DNA from: Diplolepis rosae
Lineage: Eukaryota; Arthropoda; Insecta; Hymenoptera; Diplolepididae
DNA: 64,000 nucleotides
Assembly (NCBI GenBank): GCA_030998225.1
Contig: JAPYXD010000466.1
Location: 5,869,001 to 5,933,000, forward strand
Direction: 5' to 3'
Below the pieces are notes generated by a model, which had not been told where the DNA came from, made no database searches, and was given only the letters and a program-made list of their open reading frames with translations. The position numbers and the translations under genes were made by a program. Below, one piece after another: positions 22,661 to 36,900 of this stretch. Position 1 is the first letter of the stretch. Every line of letters begins with the position of its first letter.

Positions 22661-24932
22661 TTTACAAAAATTCTGTATAATATTTAAACATAACGTACAT
22701 AGAAAGTGAAATTAACACGATAATGGAGTAATCAATTGACAGATAATTGAATATGATGTGGAATAATTATTGCAGAATTTGATGTTATGAAAGGTTTGTA
22801 TAATATAGAAAATTAGAGGTTAAGAATGATCAGATTTTTGGCCATGAGGCCATGGGTAGCGTTGACGACGTATGTGTTTCCTTGCGAATCCGTTACGTGG
22901 TCTAGCGGTACGGTGAAGTGAAAACTGAAATGTGATTGTGATTTTCCCAGTCTGTGCTTGTGTGGTGTTTGTATAATAGGTTACAGTGTGCTCCAAAATG
23001 ACATTTCTAGACTATAAAAACTATTTATTAAAAAATAAATAATTAAGACCGTGAGGCTTTGTGGAACGCAGAAAAACTTGTTGTTTTTGAAAAATCGAAC
23101 TACTTATCGATCAGTGTGAGGTTAGGAGTGAAAAATCGCTTGGACATCTCGTGTCCAATGTTTGTCATCGAATCGTTTTTTAATTGCTACCTAGGTAATC
23201 ATTGTGAAAATTAATTAATTATTTTTGTCCTTTTGTACTGTAGTTTGTCGATTTTCCAAACAACTTTCACATAACCTCATTTCACTTCTTCGTGTTTTGA
23301 CATTTCGATAGATGCGCTCCTTTTGCAATTAATTCACAACTCCCGAACACCCTAACCTCGTCAGAAGCTCTAACCTCTTTTTATAACTATTTTTCTTTTA
23401 AGAGAACCCATTTTTACTTTTTTAGGTCTCCGAGTTATTAAAGCTCTACAACCGTTGCAGGTAAAATACTTTTTTGAGGTGCCTCGTCTTTAAAAAAGGT
23501 CCTTGTATTTAATCAGTTAGATTTTATTTCCTCGTAGTTATTTTTTTCTCTGAATTTTGTATATAATTGGTTTTCTTCAATGTTTTTCTAATCAAGAAGA
23601 ATGCATTTTTGTTAACTGTTAGTTTTAATAAAAAGCCTCGTTTAATTGATTTTTATGGTGAAAATTTATTTTGAGGTACTAAAAATTACCTATAAACAGA
23701 GATAAAATGTTAAAATTTAGAAATTTTTAAAGCAAACAACTCTCTTCTCCGATGGTAAAAATAATACTTGAAACCATAGGAAGTGTTTTGGAAATAATTC
23801 AATTTACTTAAATTATTAACCTATGCAATTTGTGATTTCTTAAAAAGCTTTATCTTTTGAAAATTTATATTTGACTGAGTTATAAAATAAAAATTTGGTC
23901 AGAACTAAGGTATAAGAAAATTGTTCACTTTCATTCTTTAGAAAAATTCTAAGAAGCAAAACAATATTATTTGAAGTTTTAAACTATTTTAACTAATTTA
24001 AGGAACTATTAAGTTGTTAAGACATCAAATTTGATTTTAATACCCTTGAATTATAGAAATTATGAGCATTAATTTTGCATTCATGAAAAATTGATTTTTA
24101 CAAAATTTTTACCGGTGTTTCTTTCATTCAAAATTTTAGAATATAATTTACAAGCCCTGAGAATGGATGTTTTAAAAATTATCACATTTTTGTCATTGAA
24201 ATGAAAAATTGCTCTGAATTTTTTCTCATGTACTATTATCAATATGTAACCTATCCTAGTCATTGAAAAAAATAATGTCCCATAAATCCCAAATGACATT
24301 TTATTATTAATTTTCTTTCACAATAATTTTCACTTTCAATAAATTACAATTTTGAGCCATTTCTTAAAATTATTTTTAATAACATATTTTTTTTTATTTT
24401 CCAATAATAAAAGATATTTTTATATCAAATCGTACCATTTAGCAACTTAGTTTCCTAATATATTTTGTGTAGTGAAACTTTTCGGATCCCTCTTCTTGAT
24501 TGTATAAACTTTTTTTCACGTTTTAATTCAAAATTGTTAATATTAAGCTTCTTATTCAATATTACGCATATTTTTTAGCAAAAATTATAATGATTGTGTT
24601 AAATAAAAACTCATAAGAAGAATTGAAGCAAGTAGATAGTCATTCCGTAAATATCCTCTCTCGGAAATATTTTTGGAAATCTGATTGCAATACATATATT
24701 TAATTTAGGTTTACTTCGCTGAGGATTGAAAAATTGAAGTCAATAAAAATAAACTTTTTCTTTAAATTCTAATCATGCTAGTGGAAAATTTATTCATTTT
24801 TTTATTTCATTTTCATGAACTGCTTATTTTATAATATTCTTTATTAATTTGGGAAATTTCAGTAATGTTAGGACTCCTTGAATGTTCTTATTCGCTTAAA
24901 GAAATAATTTAGGTTCTAATTTCTTGTTTCAG
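22661..24932 (+). promoter_or_regulatory. upstream region and probable non-coding leader of SPT20
   Basis: A less AT-rich patch at 22850-23150 is a reasonable promoter and first-exon area. A possible leader exon lies at about 23427-23460, between CTTTTTTAG and a GCAG|GTAAAA donor. The acceptor TTCTTGTTTCAG at 24921-24932 opens the exon with the start codon. No TATA box or initiator could be assigned. All boundaries here are inferred. Confidence 0.3.
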
Positions 24933-24995
24933 AATGCATTGTTGTATTATTGGATGAAATATGACATTAGGCGTTGCCATTAAAGAAGAGCTAAA

Positions 24996-27900
24996 ATGAT
25001 CGCTCCATCTTCCAACTTGGAAGATGCTTGTCGGCAGGCTCAGGTAATAATTATTGTATTATTTTAACATCGTATTTCAATTTTGCATTTTATATTTTAA
25101 AATTTGCAAGGAATAGAAATTAAGCTATGCTTTAGTTACTTTTTAAGATTTATTTCCATAATTAATGAGAAAAAAATGAAACGCTCTTAAATAATATTAG
25201 AAACTTTTTCAAACACTGATAGCAGAATAATAAATCCAAACAAGTTTCGTAATTTTTCATTAAAATTTTGTCTGATTTATAATAAAGATAAATTAAAATG
25301 TTTTTAATTTTAATTTACCAGGAATTAATAAACCAGGTGTCCAAAACTTGGAAAGACTTGCAGAGTCAAGGTTTAACGTCAGACAAACTATCGTCTGTCC
25401 ACAAGAAGGAGCAAAGCTATTCCAAACATACTATTCAATCGAAACTCACTAGACTGTATTTCGAAGAACTATCCAAAGTTCCTCATGCAACTCCGGCTTC
25501 AGTTCTGGTAAAAAAGCAATAATGATTAATATCTTTTCCAAAGAAAATTAAATTAATTCTAACTTGAATTACTAAATAATTTTTCGACTCAAAATTTAAC
25601 ACCATCAGTAGCATTTTATTTTACTCCTAAAAATTAATTTATTACAGAAAAATCTTCAAAACGAGTGCGATCTCTTGGGGCGGCTGGTGCAGCGTGAAGG
25701 TCTGCATACTCTGATTGTTAATCTCTACGCTAGTAACAAAGGATACTCATTAGGTGTAAGAAATAGGTGAGATCTTATCTTTTTTACCTGCTTATATAAT
25801 GAAGTCGCAAAGATAAAGCGCCAATAGAATTTCAAAATTAGCAGAAAGATCCTTTAAAGCATCAGAGAAATTTTTGATTCAAAAAGCATAAATCAAAAAA
25901 GCAAGCTCTAAAATCACTGGATTTTATATAGAAAATTTTGAGAAAAGGTCATTCAGTTAAACGTTAAATAAAACCAAATTTCATAACAAAAATGAAATTT
26001 TTCTTCAATCTAACAATAAATTTTTAGAGATAATGTTTGCCAAAAGAAATTAACATTTAAAGTTGCAGTTCGAAAATTAAATTTTTGATAAAATCTCGGA
26101 ATAAAACATTGCCGTTTTAAGAAAAAACATCCTTCCTTTTCCTTCAGAAAAGTTGAAGGTATGAATTCAATAGAATGAACTACGGTCCATATATTCGTAA
26201 ATGAAATTTTTGCGCTCACTCTGCTATAATAAAATTTTCGAAAAAAACAATATAAAAGGCGATCACTTTCGTGCTAAAATATATAATAAAGTTTTAAAAA
26301 ATTATTCATATGATCAGTAATCCGATAAAAAGTTTTAAGATATAAATATTCTAACACAAATGTTTCCTTGAATAGCGATAAGGGAAGTCCATACGATAAA
26401 AATGCTCTGCTATCCGAGACTCAACTGATGGGTTACGAGCAAGGAGAATTCCTTTCTTGTATTGACAATGGCCAGCTCCCAGCGCTGTTGGCTGAGCAAC
26501 TGGAAACGAGTCATTTTCACTTATTCTACGATGGCTGCATTATCGCTGAGGTTCGGGATTATCGCAAACATCACACCAAACCTGATATCCATCACGTTTT
26601 ACTCAAGCCCACAACTCAGGTATTGGAAATGTCGAAGATAAATATTATTTAAAACCTTATATGATCCTTTCTTATGAAAAAGGAGGGAATATCAAGGGAT
26701 TCGGATCAATTTTAAATTCGAAGCTAAAAATTTTCAAAAACCAAATTATTCTAATTGGTGTCTCAAAGCGACAGTTGAGACCGCATTTTCTGGATGATGT
26801 GAATTCTGATGTTTTTTAATTCAATTACTTCTAAATGTAGGTAGCATGAAATGTAAGTGCTTCCAATAAAGGACAACCCTGTTGGAAATGTCTTTTTATA
26901 ATAAAATACAATACGGATGGTAAAATTCGAAATATTGCGACCTTTTCTTATATAATTGTTGTAAATTATAAATTCATCATAAAAAAAAATGTCAACAAAA
27001 TTTAACAAGCTATTGCAAATTTCTACACAAGAAGAACACTTGTCACATTACTGTAGTTTATTATAATTTATTGTATTTTATTGTGGAAATACATTTCTAG
27101 TAGGGAACTTCGAGTTTAGCTGCTTTTTGGTGAGAAATGAAATTATTTCTTGTATTTCAGAGCGTTCTTTCCGACGTTTCGTCTCTAACAAGCAATGGGG
27201 AATGGAGCCACGAGGAGAGACTGATGCTCGAATCGCACTTGGTAGCAGCTACTCAGGGTCCTCTCTGCTTAGATCCAAACCCCATTTCCAGTCTGGCAAC
27301 TACTAGGCTTAGACAATCTAAAGCTCTTCTCACCGATCACCAATTAATGCGCCAAGCCAAAAAGTTCTCTCAGGTTCGCATACAATTACAAATATATCTT
27401 GAGTTGAAAAGTTAACTCGTATACATTTCTCAGAATTTTCTTTTTTATTCGGAATTTTTCTAAAAAGCTAAAGGAAGGTGATTAAAATTATTTTTGTCAA
27501 TTTATTATTGAATTACAGGTAACGGTAAATCGCAAGAGAAAATTAGAACAGTTGGCTCAGCCAGAAGGATTTACGATACAGGACTTAATGCAGAAACTAC
27601 GAGCTAAAAGAGGAGCGCCAACAACGACTGCCTGTCCAACGCCTTCTCTTGCCAATCCTCCTCTTTTTGCTCCGAGTACACCAATTGATGTCTTAAGGTA
27701 AAAATTCGTTTAACTAAATGTTATTAATTAATTGGAACGTGATTTCCAATCTAAACTATTTTAAAATTCGTTGTTGTTAAATTGGCCTGCGTATGCAAAA
27801 ACATACACAAAATGATAACAAATTTTAAGTAGTAAAAGATCAAAGATCAAATCACAAATTGTATGCTTTGAACGCATCAAATGCCATATTTTTCTCCCCA

Positions 27901-30900
27901 AGAGTCTCTTCATTACATAACCTTACATTTAACAATGTGAATTTGTCGCATCAATTATAAATTATTATTAAGTTTATTTCAAGAAGAAAAAAAAAATTAT
28001 TATCAAAGTAAAAATAAGTGTGAACCTTACATATATAACTATTTTACTCAAACTGATATACAACATAATACATTTCATACCTTTATTAAAATTGGATATT
28101 TAAACGTCGAGGAGATTCGAACCTAAATTCATCTACTTAAATCTAACGCACTTTAGCCGTTAATACATATAAATAAAACTATACATATACAGTAAAATCT
28201 CATTTATCGGGACGCCCTTGAAATGTAAACACCTCGTTTATCGGGATTTGGAGGGGCTCCCCACTACCACCTACAGTCTCATGGTGGGTTGCCATGACTC
28301 TTGTTGTGTGTTGACATTAAGTAATGGTAACGAAGGTATATATAATACGAAGGTATGTAAAAAAATTGACATAATAAAACTCCTGCAAATGAAACATCTG
28401 CAAACTATGTCACTATGTACAAGGAGTGGTGGCTGGGGGAGAAACGAAATGTCCCGATAAATGAGGTTGCGAGATCTCGATAAGTGAAGATCCCGATAAA
28501 TGAATGTCCCGATAAATGAGGTTTTACTGTAGTACCGTCAGAAATGATGCAATCTCCTGTTTTTTCAACAGTTTTCAAAAACACCTAAATATAAGGTAAT
28601 AGCATATTAGAAAATATAATTCTGCGTTCAAAATGCTATAGATAAAGAAAAATGTCAATTTTGTAAAAAGGTGTTGCAGAAAAACATGTAATTTCAATTT
28701 TTTTATAAATGCCAATAACTCTGAAAATAATGAACAAGTTTTTAGGTTTTAGAGCTTTTTTTAAAGATAAATCTCTGAAATTATTTGCCAACTTATTAAA
28801 ATATTTTTGCCTAAATTTTAAATTTAATTACTTATAGTCGAAGAGTTAAAACAGTGAAAGAATAATATCCCTATTATTCTAGTTGACTATTTTGGCCAAA
28901 ATTACCGCTCAATGGAAATTTAAAAATAAGGAGTAAAGAAGAGAAAGGCAACCACCATAGTTCCATAAATCCCCTAGTAGAGATATTATTTTTCAAGGCC
29001 ATGGTTCAACTGGGCTACATGACATCGATAATTGCTATTTCAGTATGTGGGTGATTCTCTGCGAGGATGCAGTTTTGTATCTTTTGAGGATTGTACGCTT
29101 AGCTTAGCATTTTTCAAATGATTGAGTACATGAACACGTTCAAAGAACTTTTATTTCACTAACCCCGATGAGTTATTTGTTCAGATATGCATTTTCATTT
29201 TTCTAAAGCACATAATGCACTCCAAATGTCACAACCGTGGTATGTCCTCAACCTTGATTTTCTGAAATTTTTATCTAGACTTGAATCTTTCGCGAAATAG
29301 TAAATGAGTAATTGTACCTGCAATATTTGAAGTTTTTGTAATTTTTGCACGTTTTTCAAATTACCTAACTTAACTTTAAAAAGTGTCCATCAGTTTTGAT
29401 AAAAATTACATGCTTTGAATTATTATTTTGGTTCTTTTGTATCGTGCTTTGTTTTGCGCCTTGTATTTATCAATTCGAATCAGCAGTGATCTTTGTACGT
29501 TTTGACAGCGATATGTCAGTCTAAAAAAAATTTGTGTGTATTTTATCACCCGAGAAATATGAAAAAACGGTACGTATAAAAAATGTATGTCACAACCGTG
29601 GCACTTGTATCTTCTGAGTATCAAATAATTTTTCGTGCATTTAACTATTTTTTATTGACGTTTGCTAGCAGAACCTCAAAATATTTCGGAAAATTTCCTA
29701 ACTCAAACCGCTTCTCCGTAATGATCAAATAACTATCAAAATGTCACAACCGTGGCACGCGCGAAATGTCACAACTGTGACAGTTTTTTCACTTCGGAGA
29801 AAAATTTTATGGAATGTGAATTTGTTGTGCACAACTGATTTTAACAATGTATTGTGGTTAATATTATAAAAATATTTTGTGCTGCTGCACAAAATAATAG
29901 GAATCAGGGGCGTAGGTAAAAAAAATTTTCGGTGATTTTCACGTCACTGAAGTTTAGGTTTTTTTTCCTTATACTTTTAGTATTTTTCATAATTGTTTTG
30001 TTATTTTTTCAAGTTGAAAGATTATCTAATATTATTATAGATTTATATTCAGCGTTATAAAATTCGATGCTCTACAAATCAAAGTTCTGAGAAGTTTGAA
30101 TATTTTTATAGATATTTGAGTAAATTATCAGTACACAAATTTAAAGTATTTCGTTCATTTCTAAAATTTTTTATTGTATGTTATTTTTACAAATTTGCAG
30201 TATTTTCCGGTATTTAGGTAGATTTATAATATTTCTATGGATCGCTTCATAGATTTTTAGAATTTGATTATATAGTATTGAAATTTTCAACCATTAATAG
30301 CATTTAAATTGATTCTACAGAAAACATTACCTTTCATATAGATTACCAGTATTTTTTTCGTATTTTTGTAGTATTCATGAAAGTTGTAATTCACAAAAAT
30401 GCATCGATATTTTTTTACATAATCGTTAGTTTGAGGAATACTTGTGCAACTTTGAATATTTTGGGACAATAAATATTTTCCTACTTCTATATTAGCACGA
30501 AAAAAAAGGAATAATTATATTTTTTATTATTTGTGTGAATAAATATTCTTGTCAAGCATTATACGCCTTTCACACTAATTCATTTTATTTGTCAAATTTC
30601 TTTTTAAGACGCACACAACAATTGTTTTCGTATCCATAGGCACCGTGCGAAGTCATGGTAGGGAGAGTTAAATCGACGCCAGCGCACGCAGTGGATAATT
30701 TAGGCGTTAAAGGAGGCTGTTTTATATTTCCGAGCAATCAAAATACATGTGCAAATCTAAATTTTGTTTTAATTAAAAAAATATAGTTGAATGAGCCACC
30801 GAAGTTGTTGTGTTGTGAATTGTAAAAATACAAGCAGGAAAAGTGAGTGTAAATTTTATAAATTTCCAACGTCTAAATGGAAAATAAATCAAAGGAATAA

Positions 30901-33900
30901 GTGGGTACTGTAGGGTGTTGCATGAACTGATGCTTGTCGAATTATACGAGATTTTATTAAATAACTTTCATTATTTCTACGGAACTCTTGGACATCTCGT
31001 ACGTGTTCTGCCAGAACGAGATTTTTACCTTTAATTTTCGTTTGTGGTTGAAATTCTATTGTATGTTTAATTGATTGAAAAACTTTTAATAATTATATCC
31101 ATGATGAATTTGAATCTGAAAATAAACAATTAATATTTATTTACTCAACAAGTACCTAAAAGTGTCATCATGAAATTACAATTTAATTCTTTATTATTTT
31201 TCTAGTCTGTTTTAATCTGTCATTAACTTAAGGTAGTCGTCATGCCAAAAAACAATCTCTGGAAAAAGAAGTTTTTCTATGATTTCAAGACTGAGAATTA
31301 TATCATCAGCCGTGTTATGTGTAAGAAAAGACACTCTTTTTAATGAAAAAATTTAAAAATTACAAAAAATAATATTTTAATAATGTTTTTTATAATAGGA
31401 TATTTCTTTACTATCGCTTCTTGCCAATTTTTTGAAAATGATTGAAGTTTCTTAAATCATTGCTTATTTTTTCGGGGGAAATATTCTCTACAACTTAACC
31501 GTTTCCAATTTTTGAAAATAAATCAATTATTATCAAATACAGCAATTTGTTTATAAAAATTTTGTTTTGGAAAATTGATTTTTAATTATTTCAGCCATTA
31601 AAGAATTTATTTTCAAAAATTGGAAACGGTCAAGTTGTAGAGAATATTTTCCCCGAAAAAATAAGCAATGATTTAAGAAACTTCAATCATTTTTAAAAAA
31701 TTGGTAAGAAGCGATAGTAAGGAAAAATCCTATTACAAAAAACATTATTAAAAAATTATTTTTCGTAATTTTTAAATTTTTTCATTAAAAAGAGTGTCTT
31801 TCCTTACATATGACACGGCTGATGATATAATTTCCAGTCTTGAAATCATAGAAAAACTTCTTTTTCCAGAGACTGATTTTTGGCACGACAACTACCTTAA
31901 CCTTATATTTACTGGTTTCTATATCATTTTTATTATGGAAAATACTTACTTTTTACTGCTGATTTCACACAAATACTTCACAAGGAAAAACAATCGAATT
32001 TTAAAGTGAATCAAATTGTTTTTTTGTTTGTTTTTTTATTGATAATAAACATTTTTATAACTAAGTCCCATTATAATACATTGTGAAAGTTCTCGAACAG
32101 CCTCCTTTAGTTCACTCATGCTATGGCGCTGCAGTCACGCACGGTGTCTATCCCTATCTTTCGAATATCTACACAATGTATACTTTTTTTTAGGAAAAAT
32201 GGTACGTTGTAAAACGCGACTTGTTTCTAAAAAATCAATGAAGGCTACTGAAAAACGTCAGCAAGATATTACGAAAATGAAAAAGTTGGTTTCCAATGCT
32301 AATAAAATAGGAAGCCAGAAAGAAAGATTACTATTTATCGAAGCTTGATTTGGTGCAATAATTTGGTTTTACTTTTCATTTATTATGTAATTATTCAACC
32401 TGAAAAAACATGTGAATTTAATTTTGTTTTCAAGAAAAATATAATAAATATTGTGTACTTCGTTATCGAATGTATTTTGTCGTTCTATGAAACCACTTAC
32501 AGCAGTCAACTGCACCAAATGTAGGAAAAATGTCACAACCGTGGCACCGGAAATTAAAGATTTTATCGCCAAGAACAGACCATGACACTTGTAGCTTGAC
32601 CACATTCAGGGTGTATTTCAGTAGTAAAAACACAAAGGAAAATTACAAAAACCGTACAAAAAAGAGAATTTTCGTTTAAAAAGTTTTGGGCTTCCAAAAC
32701 TGCGTCCTCGCAGAGAATCATCCATGTATGGTTATTTAAAAATAAGTAACTAAAATAGACTTTTTGTACTAGACTTACCTTCCTGATTTTATTGATCACG
32801 TCTGTCTATTACCGAAAATCCACTTTAGTTATTATTTTTTGAACAACGTTACATACTTTAATTACAATTACCGACGTCAAATGGCCCAGTTGATACATAG
32901 CCTTAAATAACTAGATTTTACCATGGGATAAAACTTAGTGCAAAAAAGTTGTAAAATTTGAAAAATGTTTTGTTACAAGACTTTTGTACGAATGGACATA
33001 TTTCAAGTCAATAGAATTTAGAAATGTTTACAAAAATACAAAAAAATACACCAAAAAATAATTTTATTAATAAATTTTATTTTTGCCCAAACTTATTTTC
33101 TTATCACTTCGAGCCAAATTTTTAAAAATGATGCGATTCTAATAAATCACGGTTCATTTTTTTTAGGAAAAAGATTCTCTACAACTTGACCGTTTCCAAT
33201 TTTTAAAAATGAATTCTTTAATAGCTGAAATTATAAAAAAAAAATTTTCAAAACAAAATTATTATAAACAAATTGCTGTATTTGATAATAATTAATTCAA
33301 TTTCAAAAATAGGAAACGTTCATATTGTAGAGAATCTTTTTCCTAAAAAAATGAACCGTGATTTATTAGAATAACATCATTTTTAAAAATTTGGCTCAAA
33401 GCGATAAGAAAATAAGTTTGGGCAAAAATAAAATTTATTAATAAAATTATTTTTTTGTGTTTCAAATTTTTTTCATGAAAAATAATCTTTTCCTTTTCAA
33501 ATTAGCCCTTCAATAATAATATTGTTATTCTTGAAAGCAAAATTATCTATTTTTGCCTGAGATCTAATTTTCGTGAACGAACTACCTTAAGATGGATAAG
33601 CGGTAAAAATATTTCAACAGAAAAAGGAGGATCGGAATTAATAGCTCTTATAAAATGTTTTGAAGTATCTAGAAAATAAAAGTTAGCCTTGCATTCCAGA
33701 TACGCGAAGCAATATGAGCGACCGCGGGAAACAAAAGACTGTATGCCACAACTTATAGAAGAATATATATTAGAGACTGAAAGGGGCCAAGGCCGGATCT
33801 ACCACATAAAGCTTTCGATCCTACAAAGACCTTCCAATTTCGAGTACCTGGGAGAGCTTTATGTGGACAGGGATTATCGAGAGGGAGAAAAAAATGGATC

Positions 33901-36900
33901 CGCATGCAGGTAACAAGAGTTATTTCATATCCAATTAGTTGTAATTGAAGTTTTGTACAGTTGTTCATTTCATTTCACGATCCTTCATTTATATTACATT
34001 TGACTTTTTTGAAATTTTACTTCATGGCAATTTATTTTTTATATTCTTATCATTCAGTTGAGAAGGTACAAGGGTGATTTGATGACTAACTGGGTATGGT
34101 ATTAAAGACGAAAATTTGAGTTTTGTAATATGGGTGAGAGTGGCAATCACTGTGTCGCTGTAAACAGTGAATTTTTTCATTAATTTGCAAAATCGGTGTA
34201 AAAAATTCGCTTCAAACTGGAGAATTTAATGAAATTCATAAAAAAACACTTCGTCCAGAAAGTTAACGCATCTGAATTTATTTATAAAAGAGGAAAATTT
34301 AAAAAAACTGCTTCTGAGGTACTGTTGAACAAATTTACCCCCGCTCTAAGAAGTATCTGGTTAGAAGTAGGTGGCTTTATAACCATGTTTACTTATGATA
34401 AATATTGCTGAGGATCTGAACTAGAATATTTAATGTCATGTAGACTTTAAAACTACAAAATAAAATGATTAAAAATAATTTTCTCATGCACGTCATTTAG
34501 TCAATAGGAAACAGTGGGCCGAACAAGATGTTTCAGATTCAGATTGACAGTCCTGATGCAAAAAGTCGTCTGCCATTTTTATGCTTCTGATGACATTTGA
34601 TGTATCTTTTTAAATTTATAAATGTCATTTAAATGTAGTAGAAGGTTAGAAATTTAAACAATTTATTATTTTAGGAAATTGTTCGATTAATCCAATTAGA
34701 TATAAAAAATTCTGCCTCTTATATTTTCTCTATTTAGTTAAATCTTGTCATTGAAAACATAAAAGTTTCCGAATTATATAAAATCTAGGCATAATTGCGA
34801 GTTTGAAATTTACCCGATTCACTGATAGTCACTCTCCCTTACCTTATTTTTTCACTAAGCCCCCTCGAAGTTCAACGCATTAGCTCCAACGTTTTTCCAA
34901 ATTCGCGATTCCTTCATGGAAGTGGTTTTCCTCAAAGCCCTCAAGATACTTGTTTACGCTCTACCAGGTTTAGAAGTATGAAACCGGAATTTCCCTATTG
35001 ATGGTGCTTGCCATCAGTTTAGGGACCGTACGACCGCTTCTGCAGCGCCATCTTCTCCCTCCAGCAGGTGAGAAAGATTTTCAGTAGACAACAACCCAAG
35101 TTCGATATACCAGTGTATTTACTACAAGCATCAACATGTCGAGTTTTGTGCCTACGAACTACGATTTGCGGACAACACTGGTTTTTTGTTATCACTTGAA
35201 GAAAACTGCTGCAGAATCGCATCGAATGTTTGTCGAAGCTTACGGTGAACATGCTCTTGGCAAAACACAGTGTTTCGAGTGGTTTAAAAAATTCAAAAGT
35301 GGTAATTTTGATGTGAGAAACGAAGATCGTGGAAAACCACCGAAAAAGTGCATTTGGTGGGATCAGAAGGGTGTTATCTATTATGAGCTGCTAAAACCTG
35401 CTGAAACTGTCAACACGAATCGCTACCAACAGCAAATGATCGATTTATTTCGAGCATTACAATAAAAACGACCGGATTACCGAAGAAGGCAACACAAAGT
35501 CATTTTTCTTCACGATAATGCCCCATCACACACAGCGAAACGGGTCAAGGAAACGATCGAGACGTTTAGTTGGGAAATACTGGCGCATGCGCTTATTCTC
35601 CAGACTTGGCTCCGTCGGATTACCATCTGTTCGCATCACTGGGCCACGCTCTCGCTGAACAACGCTTCACTTCGTACGAAAATGTACGAGAATGGCTGGA
35701 TAACTGGTTTGATTTAAAAGACGAACAGTTTTATTGGCGTGGAATTCATCACCTTCCGGAGAGGTGGGGAAAATGTGTAAATAGCAATGGATATTACTTT
35801 GAATAAAATATTTTTGATCATTTTCATGCAACAGACGTGTAACTTTTGCAAAAAAATTCCGGTTTCATACTTCTAGAATTCAAAACGTAGTTCGGTCATT
35901 TTTTGGCCTGCGACACGGCTTAAATCTTACCGGTGCATTGTCATGGTGAAACATTAGCTTTTTTTGTCCATTCCAGGACGTTTTTTCTGTGATCGCTGTC
36001 TTCAATCTACCCAAAAATGTCGCGTGCTATCCTCCAGGAATGATTTTCCTCTCTTCAAGGTAATCAATCAGAAGAATTCCTTCCACGTCCCAAAAAACTA
36101 ACGCTATCACCTTTCCATCAGATGAAACGCATTTTGCCTTTTTTGGAGCCGGTTCCCCTCATGCAGACCAGTATTTAGACTGCTGTTTTGTTCATAGTGT
36201 ATAGTGGTGAATTCAAGTTTCGTACGTGGTTTTAATCAGAGTTGTTTTGAACCTCCAGGGCGTGGTATGTCTTTGATGCTAGTTCTGCTGCACTTAAATT
36301 TATTTGCCTAAAGTCGATCGGTTTAGAAAGGACAGAAATCATCTAATGTAAGCAAAATTTTTTCATGGATTTTCTTCGCAGTTTTCCCTCAAAAAAAAAA
36401 GAAAAAAAGAAATAATTCACACCATGAATTGCAATTTTTGTCATTTTGCACTATCACTCAAAACGCTTTTGTTTAAGCAACTGGCAAACAACCGGTGTCG
36501 GAATGACTTATGACCATAGGATATTCATCTCTACAAATGAAGCTTCATGACCGGATATACAGATGTCGCTATCGGTCTAAATTAATATCCGAATCAAGTT
36601 ACTCATCAAACGATCCTTGTATGATAACTGTCAGAATTGTTACTTCTTTATTTTTTCAACGAATTGCTGAATCTTTACGCTTTTAGACGTAAAGCAAAAA
36701 ATACTTTTATCGATGATATAAGTTTGCCTGTTTCGTCAATTATTAATACTTAAGATTTATCGAAAATAGTACAAGATACAAAAAAAGGTCATGGAATATT
36801 GTTTGGCTGAAGAATCTTGCATATTTCCAAAAAGTAATCTACAAAAATTTTGAAAATGTTACTAGTTTTCTGAATTTTTGTCGGATATGGCTGATTAATG

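Larger units (their letters stand above)
28985..32925. mobile_element. ~3.9-kb inverted-repeat element with THAP exon and repeated dyad sites
   Basis: The left end (AAGGCCATGGTTCAACTGGG...TGATTCTCTGCGAGGATGC, about 28996-29080) is mirrored by about 32690-32915. The right copy carries ~165 bp that are absent on the left. A second inverted pair lies inside (CACCGTGCG...AAAGGAGGCTGTT at 30640-30725 versus 32092-32150). The 16-mer TGTCACAACCGTGGCA or close variants occur at about 29227, 29588, 29742, 29766 and 32531. A THAP exon starts at 30791 and a small exon-like ORF at 32199. This fits a decayed P-superfamily (THAP transposase) element, but no RNase H-like catalytic core was found. Confidence 0.6.
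34855..36330 (-). mobile_element. old mariner transposon, broken, host of a second mariner
   Basis: On the - strand, translation of 36190-35890 gives GEPAPKKAKCVSSDGKVIAL, then VFWDVEGILLIDYLEERKI and MFHHDNAPVRFKP. The C-terminus FEENHFHEGIANLEKRW appears at about 34960-34880, on the far side of the insertion. These are mariner transposase blocks, including the second catalytic Asp in HDNAP. The frame has stops and frameshifts. The N-terminal third is decayed. Its termini were not assigned with certainty. Confidence 0.8.

Noticed and set aside
22895..22925. tRNA box A-like TGGTCTAGCGGT
   Set aside because: No box B or cloverleaf follows.
28105..28165. tRNA-Leu-like string on the - strand (GGCTAAAGTGCGTTAG, TTTAAG, GGTTCGAATCTCC)
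   Set aside because: The box B-like string is good, but the acceptor and T stems do not pair. At best a tRNA-derived relic.
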